Part shown: one piece after another, positions 17,720 through 26,959 of the stretch
Position numbering within the stretch: position 1 is the first letter of the stretch
Layout of the letters: each line of letters begins with the position of its first letter
Source: Clostridium senegalense JC122
GTDB lineage: Bacteria > Bacillota > Clostridia > Clostridiales > Clostridiaceae
Length of the DNA: 64,000 nt
Assembly (NCBI RefSeq): GCF_000285575.1
Contig: NZ_HE611050.1
Span: forward strand, 762,473-826,472
Direction: 5' to 3'
The notes under the pieces: model-generated
Databases searched by the model: none
What the model saw: the letters and a program-made list of their open reading frames with translations, nothing else
What the model was told of the DNA's origin: nothing
Translations under genes and position numbers: made by a program

Positions 17720-19513
17720 TTATTCTACTATATATTTTTTGCACTTATTATAAACTTCTTCATCACCTTGAACTTCCATCAGCGTTCCTTCTGCTTCATA
17801 ACTCTCACTATCTACTTTTCCATTTCTATGAATATACGCAACAGTACTTGAATCACTATATGGAATTAAAACTTTAAATTTTTTCAACTTATATGGAAGT
17901 AACTTTGTACATTTATTTAAAAGCAAATCTAAATTTATATTTTCTTTTGCAGACACTTCTATTATCTCATAGTTATCGTACTTTTCTTTTAATTTATTGA
18001 TTATATCTTTATCTGCACTATCTATTTTATTTAAGATTAACATAGTAGGTTTATCATTAGCCTTAAGCTCTTTTAAAACTTCCTCTACAACTTCTATTTG
18101 CTTTTCAGCATCACTATTAGCACTATCAACAACATGAAGTACTAAATCAGCATATATAACTTCTTCTAATGTAGATTTAAATGCTTCAACTAAATCATGT
18201 GGAAGTTTTCTTATAAATCCAACTGTATCTGTTATTGTTCCTACTCTATTATCTGGAAGAAGTATTCCTCTTGTAGTAGTGTCTAAGGTAGCAAATAACA
18301 TGTCTGCTTCAAAAACTTTTTCTTTAACGGTAGCAGATTTTAAAGGATATAAATCACATAACTTATTTCTCAGTGTTGATTTCCCAGCATTTGTATAACC
18401 TGCAAGGGCTATTTTAGATACAGTATCTTTACTTCTTTTTTCTCTTTGTGTAACCCTAATATGCTTTATTCTGTCAAGTTCTTTTGAAAGATCTAATATT
18501 CTTTCTCTTATATGCCTTTTATCTGTTTCTAATTTTTTCTCTCCTGGTCCTCTTGTACCTATACCTCCACCAGTTCTTGAAAGAACGGTTCCAAGTCCTG
18601 CAAGTCTTGAAAGTCTATATTTAAGTTGAGATAGTTCTACTTGTATTTTTCCTTCTTTCGATTTAGCACGTCTTGCAAATATTTCAAGAATTAATGTAGT
18701 TCTATCAATAACTTTAACGCCTAATGCCTGCTCTAAATTTCTAACCTGTGCCCCAGAAAGTTCTTCATCAAATATAACAACATTGGCCCTTAATGATTGT
18801 CTAATTAAAGCTACTTCTTCAACCTTTCCTCTTCCTATATAAAAAGCCGGGTCTATCTTGTTCTTACTTCTCTTTTGAAGCGTTGAATATACAGGCACTA
18901 CCTCACAAGCTTTAGCAAGCTCCTCTAATTCCTCTAAACTTTCTTCATCTTCAGTACCTACTAAAACTGCTCTTTCCGTATTATCTTCAACGACATTATT
19001 GTTTTTAATAATATCTTCTATATATTTTATTTTTTCTAAAAGGTTAAAATTTAAAAGTTCCTCACTGTTTCTTAAATGCACTTCTTCTTCTACTAATATA
19101 TTATCAGTTACATCACAAAAACCAATATTATAATTAAGTTCTTCACTTTCACTAACAGCTATTGCTACCATAGCATCTAATTTTAATTTTATTAGTGCTG
19201 ATATATCTAATGCGGAAAGTTTAGGATTACCATTGGGATGAGTATGTATTACCCTTACACCTGAAAGTTTTCCTTCACGAACATCAATTAAAGGCACGTC
19301 AACAGTGCTACTATCTCCTACAGCTATTGAGACTATATTCCCCTTTCTATCTATTGCAACACTAACTTCCCTTTCAATTTCTAATGTAACTTCTTTTAAT
19401 ATATTTACTATATCTAAAGTAACAACAGTATCTTTAGGCACCTTTAAATCTTGTATAACTTCTAATTTATTTAATATGGATTTTTTTACTCCATCTATAT
19501 TTCCATCTATCAT
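17720..19513 (-). CDS. hflX: HflX GTPase with N-terminal JAMM/MPN-like domain
   Basis: HflX is a ribosome-associated GTPase that splits stalled or stress-inactivated ribosomes. The 597-aa protein is about 170-200 residues longer than enterobacterial HflX. The core has the HflX N-domain (AVLVGTEDEESLEELEELA through IDRTTLILEIFARRAKSKEG), the glycine-rich GTGGGIGTRGPGEKKLETD-like segment, and G1 GYTNAGKSTL. G3 is DTVGF and G4 is NKID. The extra N-terminus carries the pattern HTHPNGNPKLSALD, with H90, H92, S100 and D103. That exactly fits the JAMM metal site HxHx7SxxD, preceded by a possible catalytic Glu in the EREVSVAID stretch. AAGGAGGGG before ATG 19513 supports the long form. It is a single-gene unit. 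Confidence 0.93.
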   Translation of the reverse strand: MIDGNIDGVKKSILNKLEVIQDLKVPKDTVVTLDIVNILKEVTLEIEREVSVAIDRKGNIVSIAVGDSSTVDVPLIDVREGKLSGVRVIHTHPNGNPKLSALDISALIKLKLDAMVAIAVSESEELNYNIGFCDVTDNILVEEEVHLRNSEELLNFNLLEKIKYIEDIIKNNNVVEDNTERAVLVGTEDEESLEELEELAKACEVVPVYSTLQKRSKNKIDPAFYIGRGKVEEVALIRQSLRANVVIFDEELSGAQVRNLEQALGVKVIDRTTLILEIFARRAKSKEGKIQVELSQLKYRLSRLAGLGTVLSRTGGGIGTRGPGEKKLETDKRHIRERILDLSKELDRIKHIRVTQREKRSKDTVSKIALAGYTNAGKSTLRNKLCDLYPLKSATVKEKVFEADMLFATLDTTTRGILLPDNRVGTITDTVGFIRKLPHDLVEAFKSTLEEVIYADLVLHVVDSANSDAEKQIEVVEEVLKELKANDKPTMLILNKIDSADKDIINKLKEKYDNYEIIEVSAKENINLDLLLNKCTKLLPYKLKKFKVLIPYSDSSTVAYIHRNGKVDSESYEAEGTLMEVQGDEEVYNKCKKYIVE

Positions 19514-19916
19514 GCAAACCCCTCCTTATAAAAGCTAACTAGCATACTTTTTTTAAAATCACATAATAATAGTATAGCATCTTAAGCTAAATATCTACTA
19601 ATATTTATATCCTTGCCAAATTCCAATTAATTTTATACCTAACTAAATTCATAAACTTATATTTAAAATTTTAACTCTAATTATGTTTTTTCTGTTATTA
19701 AACACTAGGATTATAGCTTGTTTTATATATTTATTGAAAAAACTTATAATTGTTGTTAATATAAATAATATATCATTTTTATAATACAATTTATTGTTAT
19801 TTAAAATTCAATATATTATTTACACTAAGGGCATAATATTTAACGTATATATTATTTTTAAAAGCATTAATTAAACAATAAATTCAAACAAAATATTTAT
19901 ATAGGGGCGTGTTCAA
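19514..19916. other. Divergent promoter region between hflX and the phosphoribosyltransferase gene
   Basis: This 403-base, extremely AT-rich gap lies between divergently transcribed genes. It must hold both promoters, but A/T richness yields many weak matches and I cannot choose one. No hairpin, repeat copy or riboswitch-like conserved core was seen. Confidence 0.5.
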
Positions 19917-20441
19917 ATGGAAAACAAAAAAGTTAATGTATTATTTTCTAAAGAAGAAATTGAAAAAGCAAATGCTAGACTAGGAAAAGAAATTTCTGAA
20001 GCTTATGAAGGAAAAAAACTTTATGTTTTATCACTTCTTAGAGGTAGCTTTATATTTGCTGCTGATTTAGTAAGATATATATATGTTCCTACAAAAATAG
20101 GTTTTATGACAACCTCTAGCTATGGTCATAATGAAGAATCATCTGGTATTGTTAAAGTTGTTAATGATGTTCCTGACAATATAGAAGGGTTTGACGTTTT
20201 AATTGTTGATGACATTATTGACAGTGGGATAACAATGGATTTTGTTGTAAATCATATAAAAAGCTTAGGTGCAAATTCTGTTAAATGTTGTTCTTTACTT
20301 GATAAACCATCAAGAAGAAAAGTAAGTATAAAACCTGACTTTTGCGGATTTGCTATTGAAGATTTATTTGTAGTTGGTTATGGTTTAAACTATGGTGATT
20401 ATTATAGAAACATACCTTACATATTTAATTGGGAATCATAA
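19917..20441 (+). CDS. hpt: Purine phosphoribosyltransferase (hypoxanthine/guanine type)
   Basis: This enzyme should salvage hypoxanthine or guanine with PRPP to give IMP or GMP. The 174-aa protein has the type I PRTase fold: LSLLRGSFIFAADLVRYI (the LRG loop) near residue 40, a flexible-loop region TSSYGHNEESSG, the PRPP motif VLIVDDIIDSGITMDFV (about 95-111), and C-terminal FAIEDLFVVGYGLNYGDYYR. Together these are characteristic of bacterial HPRT. AGGGGCG lies eight bases before ATG 19917. A strong bidirectional terminator follows at 20460-20483. Substrate preference is by family, not shown by sequence. Confidence 0.92.
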   Translation: MENKKVNVLFSKEEIEKANARLGKEISEAYEGKKLYVLSLLRGSFIFAADLVRYIYVPTKIGFMTTSSYGHNEESSGIVKVVNDVPDNIEGFDVLIVDDIIDSGITMDFVVNHIKSLGANSVKCCSLLDKPSRRKVSIKPDFCGFAIEDLFVVGYGLNYGDYYRNIPYIFNWES

Positions 20442-20459
20442 TTAAATTTATTTAATCTT

Positions 20460-20483
20460 AAAACGAGTGAAAAATCACTCGTT
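20460..20483 (+). terminator. Bidirectional terminator between hpt and yunB
   Basis: AAAACGAGTGA (20460-20470) pairs with TCACTCGTTTT beginning at 20475, with an AAAA loop and seven T residues on the plus strand. It serves hpt and probably the convergent yunB. Confidence 0.85.
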
Positions 20484-20486
20484 TTT

Positions 20487-21119
20487 TTATTGTTTATTCA
20501 TATCCATTTGTATTGAAGTTTCAGGTATTTTTCCTACTATAATCGTTTCTGCTATAGGTACCTGAGTAGCAACTTGTACATCTTCATTAGCCATAGGTAA
20601 TATCACTTTAATATTTGTTTTTACTTCTACATATATTTTATGTCTTACTTGATTTATACCTGCTGTCTCAAAATCTGAACTGTATTTTGTTTCTACATGC
20701 CCTATCGGTTGCATTTTAGCTGTTATTTTAGGTCCAAAATTTGCCAATATATTATTCTTAGTTATATATCCAGTTGGAATTTTTACATCTTGATAACTTA
20801 AATTATTTAATTCTTCTTGAATTTCTAAAGATACTTCATTAGCAATTTTGTTCATCTTTAATGTGTCTGCTTGTACCAATACAATATTCCCATTCTCATC
20901 TTTTTGAAATTTAATAATGTCTTCATAATCAAATTCATTTACGTATTTTTCCAAAATAGATTTATTCATAACTTGCACTGCTCTTGCTCTCATTTCTCCA
21001 TCACAAATTGCAAGAACACTTGGTAATATAATTTCATCAAAATAATATATAAATGAACTAAGTATGGCAAATATAAATATAATTACCATTACTATTTTTA
21101 ACTTCATGTATTTTTTCAT
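20487..21119 (-). CDS. yunB: Sporulation protein YunB
   Basis: This 210-aa protein has an N-terminal membrane helix (about 7-28) followed by the YunB family region LAICDGEMRARAVQVMNKSI and VQADTLKMNKIANEVSLEIQ. The C-terminus (VEVKTNIKVILPMANEDVQV) continues the match. In Bacillus, yunB is a sigma-E-controlled gene needed for efficient sporulation. I chose ATG 21119 with AGGGGAT ten bases upstream; a TTG two codons earlier at 21125 is the alternative. It is divergent from the PBP gene and convergent with hpt. No sigma-E promoter could be assigned with confidence. Confidence 0.88.
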   Translation of the reverse strand: MKKYMKLKIVMVIIFIFAILSSFIYYFDEIILPSVLAICDGEMRARAVQVMNKSILEKYVNEFDYEDIIKFQKDENGNIVLVQADTLKMNKIANEVSLEIQEELNNLSYQDVKIPTGYITKNNILANFGPKITAKMQPIGHVETKYSSDFETAGINQVRHKIYVEVKTNIKVILPMANEDVQVATQVPIAETIIVGKIPETSIQMDMNKQ

Positions 21120-21231
21120 ATACAATTATCCCCTTTTTTTAATAAAATTTTCTTAATATGTTTACTTTCTAGTAAAATAGTAATAATAAATTATATGTAC
21201 TATTATTTATATAAAGAATAATTTTATAAAT

Positions 21232-21260
21232 TTTATTAATTTTATATAGTATGATATAAT
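21232..21260 (+). promoter_or_regulatory. Possible sigma-A promoter of the PBP gene
   Basis: TTTATT (21232-21237) and TATAAT (21255-21260) are separated by 17 bases and lie 42 bases before the PBP start codon. The -10 box is perfect and the -35 box weak. Confidence 0.4.
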
Positions 21261-21302
21261 ACAAAAATGATAATCAACAGAATAATCCTAAGGAGGATGC
21301 TT

Positions 21303-23735
21303 ATGAGTGAAAAAAAGCCTACGGTTGAAAATAAAAATAATAAAACAAGTAGAAAAAAAATACTTAAAGGTATATTTATTGTATTTATTATATTATTCTT
21401 ATCATGTGCAGCAATAGGTACTGGCGTAGTTTACGGTATGATAAAAACTGCACCAACAATAGATGTGGAAAAGTTCCTTGATATTGAGGAAACTTCTACT
21501 ATATATGATTCTAAAAGTAATCTAATAGATGAATTCTTAACTCCAGAGCGACGAATATCTATAGATATAGATAAAACTTCTGAAAATTTAAAAGATGCTT
21601 TTGTTAGCATAGAGGATGAACGTTTTTATTCTCATAAAGGTATTGATTTTAGAAGAATAGGTGGAGCAATATTTCAAGATGTTAAAATCATCTTTGGCAT
21701 GTCTGAAGGTAATTTACAAGGGGCATCTACTATAACTCAACAGTTAGTTAAATATAGATATTTTCTAGAAGATTCCCTAGAAAATAGAACATCCATAAAA
21801 AGAAAAGTTCAAGAAATGTACTTATCCTTAAAACTTGAAAAAGAACTTAGTAAAAGTGAGATTTTAGAATCTTATATGAATACTATATACTTAGGTGGAA
21901 CTTCCCATGGTGTAGAAGCTGCATCTCAAATGTATTTTAATAAATCTTCAAAGGATTTAACATTAAAGCAATCAGCTTTTATAGCAGGCGCTGCACAGAA
22001 TCCATCTGTGTCTTATTATAATGCTTATGAAAACTTTAAAAATAATATACCTTTTGATTCTCCTAGAACAAAAACTGTTTTAGATAAAATGTTAGAACTT
22101 GGGAAAATAACTAATACAGAATATGATGCTGCAATTGAAGACCCTTTGACATTTGACTTTAATATTAATTCTAACAATGGAATGAATTTTGAATATTTTT
22201 CAAGACCTGCCATAAATCAAGTTGTGGATGATATGGTAGAGATTTATAAAATTTCTAAATCCGAAGCACTTGATAAGTTAATGTATGGTGGTTATAAAGT
22301 TTATACCACTATGGATACAGAACTTCAAAATGAGGTTCAAGAAATAGTAAATGATTCTAATGGATCTATATTAAATATTAATGATAATCCAAACTTACAA
22401 GCATCAGCAACAATCATGGATTATAAAACTGGTGATGTTAAATGTATTGTTGGTGGCCGTGGTAAGCAGGAACCAAACTCTTATAATAGAGCTGCTTCTG
22501 AAAATTTCTTACGTTCTCCTGGTTCTTCATTAAAACCACTTACGGTCTATGCTCCAGCTATAAATGAGCAGATTTTAACTGCTGGTTCAATGATTGAAGA
22601 TTCTCCAATTCCAACTTCAATAGGTTCAAAATATGGAGATCCTCCATATGATCCTAAAAATGCGCAATTAGACTATGAAGGTTATATGACACTACGAGAT
22701 TCTATACGTAGTTCTAGAAATACTGTTGCTACTAAAGTAACAGACACTATTGGTCTTGATATTTCTGCAAAATATGGCACAAATTTTGGAATTCAACTAG
22801 ATGAAACAGATAAAAGCTCAATTTCAGCTCTAGCTTTAGGACAGCTAGATGGTGGTAGTTTAGCTGGAACAAATCCTTTAGCCTTATCTGCAGCTTATGG
22901 AACTTTTGGTAATAATGGAGTTTACACTAAACCAAGATTATATACAAAAGTATTAGATAGACATGGAAAAGTAATTTTAGAAAATAAAATTGAAACAAAC
23001 ACTGTCTTATCATCTCAAGCTTCATATATAGTTTATGATATGCTAAAAGAACCTGTAATTGGAACTGGTCCTAGTGCGGCTTTTGGTAATATGGAAGTTA
23101 GAGGTAAAACTGGTACTGCTTCTGATTCTACTGATTTAACCTTTGCAGGGTTAACGCCTTATCTTTCTGCTGCAGTATGGATTGGAAATGATGATTATAC
23201 TCCAATTTATAATATGAACAGTGATAAACCTGCTGCACTTTGGGGTAGAGTTATGGCTGCTGCTCATAGGAGCTTAGAATATTCGGAATTAGCACGTCCT
23301 GATGGAATTGTCAGTGTAGATATCTGTAGAGACTCAGGTACTCTTCCTACACAATTATCTTATAAAGATCCTAGAGGCAATCGTGTATACTCAGAGTTGT
23401 TTATTGACGGCACTCAACCTTCTTCTTTAGATAACATTCACGTAGAGTCTCAATATGTTTTAGGCGCTGATGGAAAATATTACTTACCATCTGAAAATAC
23501 ACCAAAAAGCAAAATAAAAACAGGAGTATTTATAACTAGGGATTATTATTCATATGTATTCCTTAATGATTCAAAATGGTTAGTCCCTACTGAAACAGAT
23601 CCAACATCTTATAAGACTACTGATAAAGACAAGGAGAAAAATAAAGATAAAGATAAGGATAAAGACAAAGATAAAGATAAGAATTCCAATTCAAATAAAA
23701 ATAAAAATAAATCTAGTAATAGAAAATTATTTTAA
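21303..23735 (+). CDS. Class A penicillin-binding protein (PBP1A family)
   Basis: This bifunctional peptidoglycan glycosyltransferase/transpeptidase (810 aa) is anchored by a membrane helix at about 20-45. The GT51 domain has EDERFYSHKGIDFRR and GASTITQQLVK. The transpeptidase domain has the SxxK motif in RSPGSSLKPL, SRN in RSSRNTV, and RGKTGTAS. I chose ATG 21303 because AAGGAGG lies six bases upstream; the longer frame from 21267 overlaps that site. The last 35 residues are a Lys/Asp then Lys/Asn repeat tail, probably a charged extracellular extension. The gene contains A7 and A8 runs (21308-21314 and near 21355) yet is in frame, unlike several accessory genes here. A strong terminator follows. 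Confidence 0.95.
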   Translation: MSEKKPTVENKNNKTSRKKILKGIFIVFIILFLSCAAIGTGVVYGMIKTAPTIDVEKFLDIEETSTIYDSKSNLIDEFLTPERRISIDIDKTSENLKDAFVSIEDERFYSHKGIDFRRIGGAIFQDVKIIFGMSEGNLQGASTITQQLVKYRYFLEDSLENRTSIKRKVQEMYLSLKLEKELSKSEILESYMNTIYLGGTSHGVEAASQMYFNKSSKDLTLKQSAFIAGAAQNPSVSYYNAYENFKNNIPFDSPRTKTVLDKMLELGKITNTEYDAAIEDPLTFDFNINSNNGMNFEYFSRPAINQVVDDMVEIYKISKSEALDKLMYGGYKVYTTMDTELQNEVQEIVNDSNGSILNINDNPNLQASATIMDYKTGDVKCIVGGRGKQEPNSYNRAASENFLRSPGSSLKPLTVYAPAINEQILTAGSMIEDSPIPTSIGSKYGDPPYDPKNAQLDYEGYMTLRDSIRSSRNTVATKVTDTIGLDISAKYGTNFGIQLDETDKSSISALALGQLDGGSLAGTNPLALSAAYGTFGNNGVYTKPRLYTKVLDRHGKVILENKIETNTVLSSQASYIVYDMLKEPVIGTGPSAAFGNMEVRGKTGTASDSTDLTFAGLTPYLSAAVWIGNDDYTPIYNMNSDKPAALWGRVMAAAHRSLEYSELARPDGIVSVDICRDSGTLPTQLSYKDPRGNRVYSELFIDGTQPSSLDNIHVESQYVLGADGKYYLPSENTPKSKIKTGVFITRDYYSYVFLNDSKWLVPTETDPTSYKTTDKDKEKNKDKDKDKDKDKDKNSNSNKNKNKSSNRKLF
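23621..23681 (+). repeat. Hexanucleotide GATAAA-type tandem repeat in the PBP gene
   Basis: Near-perfect repeats of GATAAA/GACAAG encode alternating Lys-Asp at the C-terminus of the PBP. Repeat units of six bases keep the frame when copy number changes, so tail length could vary between strains. Confidence 0.6.
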
Positions 23736-23779
23736 AAAACAAAGTAGAGCTTTGAAATTCAAAGCTCTACTTTGTTTTA
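23733..23779 (+). terminator. Bidirectional terminator between the PBP gene and spoVAE
   Basis: A perfect stem of about 17 bp (AAAACAAAGTAGAGCTTTGA and its complement) with a small loop ends in TTTT. Its right arm overlaps the last codons of the convergent spoVAE gene. Confidence 0.85.
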
Positions 23780-24123
23780 GCATTAGATAAAACTGACATT
23801 ATATACCCAAATACAATAGCTGCACTTATTCCTCCAGCTGCACCTTGAACACCGCCAGTAAATATTCCTAGAAAACCATCTTTGTCAACAGCCTTCATTA
23901 CACCATTTGCTAGCGAATATCCAAAGCCTGGTAGTGGTACAGTAGCACCAGCTTTTCCTATTTGCACTACTTTTTCATATATTCCAAGGCCCTGTAATAT
24001 AACACCACCTGTAACAAACAAAACTAATATCCTTGCTGGAGTTAACTTAGTTGTATCCATTAATATTTGACCAATAACACATATTATTCCACCAACTATA
24101 AATACAGATAAATATTCATTCAT
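23767..24123 (-). CDS. spoVAE: Stage V sporulation protein AE (SpoVAE)
   Basis: SpoVA proteins form the channel that takes calcium-dipicolinate into the developing spore and releases it at germination. SpoVAE (118 aa) has three or four membrane helices. It contains TGGVILQGLGIYEKVVQIGK and AGATVPLPGFGYSLANGVMK, the block shared with SpoVAC, and later GIFTGGVQGAAGGISAAIVFG. The ATG follows the spoVAD stop directly, with translational coupling. It is last in the spoVAC-AD-AE operon and intact. Confidence 0.95.
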   Translation of the reverse strand: MNEYLSVFIVGGIICVIGQILMDTTKLTPARILVLFVTGGVILQGLGIYEKVVQIGKAGATVPLPGFGYSLANGVMKAVDKDGFLGIFTGGVQGAAGGISAAIVFGYIMSVLSNAKTK

Positions 24124-25146
24124 TTAATCACCATCCATTTCAATAGCTACAGCATGTGCAATACCTGGTATAGTCTCACCTTGTAGGGTTGATATAGAAT
24201 TTAAAAGTGCTCCCGTTGAAACTAAGAGAACTCTTTTTAATTCTCCTTTAATCATCTTCTTGTAAATATAACTTCCCATAACAGCCGCTGAGCAACCACA
24301 ACCACTGCCTCCAGAATTGGTATCTTGCTTTTCACAATCAAATATTTCTGCACCACAATCAATGTAATTTTTTTTAACATCAATTTTACATTCTAATAAT
24401 AGCTTTTCTGTTATTGTTTTTCCTATACTACCTAAATCTCCAGTAACAATCAAATCATAATAATTAGGTTTTAAACCTGTATCAACAAAGTGTTGTTTAA
24501 TTGTATCTACTGCTGCTGGTGCCATTGCTGCTCCCATTTCATTAGGATCTGTTATCCCATAATCTTTAATCTTACCTGTTGTAATATATGTAATATGTGG
24601 TTTATGCTTAACATTTCTATTTGTTAGCATCATTGCTCCGGCTCCTGTAACAGTCCATTGACAACTAGGCGTTCTTTGACTTCCCATTTCTAATGGAACT
24701 CTAAATTGTCTTTCTGCTGACGAAAAATGCGAGGATGTAGATGCGATAGCATAATTAGCACATCCAGCTTCTACAGCCATGGCTGCAACTGAAAGAGTTT
24801 CTGTCATATTAGAGCAAGCACCATACATACCTATAAATGGTATACAAAGATCTCTAGCCATAAAACTTGAGGAAAATAATTGATTTAATAAATCTCCACT
24901 AAATATATAGTTTATATCACTTTCTTTTACATTTGCATCTTTTATACATCCTTGAACTGCTGAATAGTGTATCTTACTTTCTGCTTTTTCAAAGGTTTCA
25001 CACTGACACATATCATCATCTAATATTTCGTGAAAATAATCTTTTAATGGCCCTTCTCCTTCTTTAGGACCTACAACTGTATATGTAGAAAGAATTTTAG
25101 GTTTACTTTCTAATTTTACTGTTTGCTTTCCCATTCTGATTGCCAA
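24124..25146 (-). CDS. spoVAD: Stage V sporulation protein AD (SpoVAD)
   Basis: SpoVAD (340 aa) is a soluble, thiolase-fold protein of the SpoVA complex that binds dipicolinic acid. Recognisable segments are VQGCIKDANVKESDINYIFSG-like sequence, GMYGACSNMTETLSVAAMAV, and RVPLEMGSQRTPSCQWTVTG. NSGGSGCGCSAAVMGSYI is near the C-terminus. The likely start is TTG 25146, seven bases after GGTGG. The next in-frame ATG (codon 5) is too far from that site. The spoVAC stop lies just upstream, so the genes are coupled. Confidence 0.95.
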   Translation of the reverse strand: MAIRMGKQTVKLESKPKILSTYTVVGPKEGEGPLKDYFHEILDDDMCQCETFEKAESKIHYSAVQGCIKDANVKESDINYIFSGDLLNQLFSSSFMARDLCIPFIGMYGACSNMTETLSVAAMAVEAGCANYAIASTSSHFSSAERQFRVPLEMGSQRTPSCQWTVTGAGAMMLTNRNVKHKPHITYITTGKIKDYGITDPNEMGAAMAPAAVDTIKQHFVDTGLKPNYYDLIVTGDLGSIGKTITEKLLLECKIDVKKNYIDCGAEIFDCEKQDTNSGGSGCGCSAAVMGSYIYKKMIKGELKRVLLVSTGALLNSISTLQGETIPGIAHAVAIEMDGD

Positions 25147-25150
25147 AAAA

Positions 25151-25597
25151 TCACCACCTAATAAAATAATATAGAAGTCCTAATATTACCGAAGCTGTTG
25201 TTCCATATGCTAAAACTGGACCTGCAATTGTAAATATTTTTGCTCCAACACCTAAAACATAGCCTTCTTTTTTAAATTCAATAGCTGGAGATACTACAGA
25301 GTTAGCAAACCCTGTTATTGGTACTACAGAACCAGCACCTGCATAATCACCAATTTTATCATAAACACCAATTCCTGTTAGACTAGCTCCTATAAATATC
25401 ATTATTATAGGTAAATATACTTTAGCCTGTTCAACAGATATTCCAAATCGAAGTAATACATTATATATCACTTGACCTATAGTGCAAATTAATCCTCCTG
25501 TCCAAAATGCTCTAAAACAGTTTTTTATTAAATTTGGTTTAGGAGTTTCTTCTTCATATAACTGATGAAATTTTTTCTTCAGTTTATTTTCCTTCAT
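25151..25597 (-). CDS. spoVAC: Stage V sporulation protein AC (SpoVAC)
   Basis: SpoVAC (148 aa) is the membrane component reported to act as a mechanosensitive channel for dipicolinate release. A charged N-terminus is followed by hydrophobic segments with FWTGGLICTIGQVIYNVLL, GASLTGIGVYDKIGDYAGA and GSVVPITGFANSVVSPAIEF, the last two conserved in the family. I chose ATG 25597, six bases after AGAGGTG; GTG 25606 is a less likely upstream start. It is first in the operon. A sigma-G/sigma-F promoter is expected in 25600-25680 but is not clear. Confidence 0.94.
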   Translation of the reverse strand: MKENKLKKKFHQLYEEETPKPNLIKNCFRAFWTGGLICTIGQVIYNVLLRFGISVEQAKVYLPIIMIFIGASLTGIGVYDKIGDYAGAGSVVPITGFANSVVSPAIEFKKEGYVLGVGAKIFTIAGPVLAYGTTASVILGLLYYFIRW

Positions 25598-25725
25598 AAA
25601 GTTCACCTCTTTTATAACTATTATTCTTCTATATATTATTAGTAACTAATCTTACTATTATTCTTTAATAAGATTATATTAAAATAAAATATAATCTTAT
25701 TAAAAACTTTATATCTAAAAATTAA

Positions 25726-25760
25726 AAGTGGTTAAGATATTTTTACATCTTAACCACTTA
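25726..25760 (-). terminator. Terminator of the spoIIA operon
   Basis: AAGTGGTTAAGAT (25726-25738) pairs perfectly with 25746-25758 around a short loop, followed on the minus strand by TTTTAATTTTT. Its right arm overlaps the last codons and stop of sigF. Confidence 0.85.
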
Positions 25761-26505
25761 ATTTTTCTTTCATAATTTTCAATACTTTTTTCTCTATTCT
25801 AGATACCTGAACTTGACTTATACCTAGCATCTTAGCAACTTCAACTTGTGTTTTATCCTTAAAATATCTTAACATAATAATTTGTCTTGATTTTGCATCT
25901 AATTTACTTAGTGCTTCTTTTAATGCTAATTTATCTAAAACCTCTGTATCTTCCTCATAATCTTCACTTAATTTATCAATTAATAATACTGGTGCGCCAT
26001 CATCATGATGAATAGTATCATATAAATATTGCATATTATTAGATGCCTCTAGTGCAGTGATTATTTCTTCTTTAGGTATTTCTGAAAATTTAGATAATTC
26101 TTCTATTGTAGGATCCCTTCCTAATTTTTTTGCAAGTGTATCTTTATCATAATGTATCTTTTTTGCAACAGTTTTTATACTTCTACTTACTTTTATTATT
26201 CCATCATCTCTTAGAAACCTTTTTATTTCTCCTACAATCATTGGAACTGCATAAGTTGAAAACTTAACATTAAACCCATCATCAAAATTATTTACAGCTT
26301 TTACAAGGCCTATACAGCCAATTTGAAATATATCATCATACTCATAGCCCCTATTTAAAAATTTCTTACTTAATGCAGATACTAGTGGTAAATTCATTTC
26401 AATTAGAAAATCTAGAGCTTCCTTATCGCCACCTTTAGCTTTTTTTATAAGCTCCATATTATCATCGTAATTATAATTATTCACCTTATAATTTTTTTCC
26501 CCCAT
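25750..26505 (-). CDS. sigF: Sporulation sigma factor SigF
   Basis: SigF (sigma-F, 251 aa) directs early forespore transcription and is held by SpoIIAB until SpoIIAA releases it. Regions are visible in order: region 2 with YEYDDIFQIGCIGLVKAVNN and FSTYAVPMIVGEIKRFLRD, region 3 with SIKTVAKKIHYDKDTLA, and region 4 with MLRYFKDKTQVEVAKMLGIS and RIEKKVLKIMKEKL. I chose ATG 26505, six bases after AGGTG, over GTG 26514. The gene begins at the spoIIAB stop, so the two are translationally coupled. A perfect terminator ends the operon. Confidence 0.96.
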   Translation of the reverse strand: MGEKNYKVNNYNYDDNMELIKKAKGGDKEALDFLIEMNLPLVSALSKKFLNRGYEYDDIFQIGCIGLVKAVNNFDDGFNVKFSTYAVPMIVGEIKRFLRDDGIIKVSRSIKTVAKKIHYDKDTLAKKLGRDPTIEELSKFSEIPKEEIITALEASNNMQYLYDTIHHDDGAPVLLIDKLSEDYEEDTEVLDKLALKEALSKLDAKSRQIIMLRYFKDKTQVEVAKMLGISQVQVSRIEKKVLKIMKEKLSG

Positions 26506-26514
26506 ATTAGTCAC

Positions 26515-26946
26515 CTATACTGCTGAGTTAAAAGTTTTCTTCATAATAACTTTAGTTCCTTCACCTTGTGTTGATATTACCTCTAAACTATCCATAAAAG
26601 TCTCCATAACAGTAAATCCCATACCTGACCTTTCTAAGTCTGGTCTTGAGGTAAATAGTGGCTCTCTAGCTGTTTTTACATCATTTATACCTTTTCCTTT
26701 GTCTACAACAATTACAGTCAATTCATTTCCTTCTATAGTTGCTTCTACTTCAACCATTTTGGTTGAATCTTCCTCATAGCCATGTATTATAGCATTAGTA
26801 ACCGCCTCTGATATAGCAGTTTTTATATCATTTATCTCCTCTATTGTTGGATCTAATTGAGCTGCAAACACTGATACTACAACTCTTGCAAAGCTTTCAT
26901 TTTCAGATTTACTTAAAAACTCTATTTTCATTCTATTGTGACTCAT
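26515..26946 (-). CDS. spoIIAB: Anti-sigma F factor SpoIIAB
   Basis: SpoIIAB (143 aa) is a GHKL-fold kinase that binds sigma-F and phosphorylates SpoIIAA. It has the N-box [20 protein letters not shown] (about 33-52), the G1-like [10 protein letters not shown] and the later [15 protein letters not shown] 26946 lies six bases after GGAGGG; the frame back to 26967 reads through that site and is not the start. It is the middle gene of spoIIAA-spoIIAB-sigF. All motifs appear intact. Confidence 0.96.
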   Translation of the reverse strand: MSHNRMKIEFLSKSENESFARVVVSVFAAQLDPTIEEINDIKTAISEAVTNAIIHGYEEDSTKMVEVEATIEGNELTVIVVDKGKGINDVKTAREPLFTSRPDLERSGMGFTVMETFMDSLEVISTQGEGTKVIMKKTFNSAV

Positions 26947-26959
26947 CTTAATCCCTCCA

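Noticed and set aside
25600..25680. A sigma-G promoter before spoVAC
   Set aside because: Only partial matches in AT-rich sequence were found; they were not distinguishable from chance.
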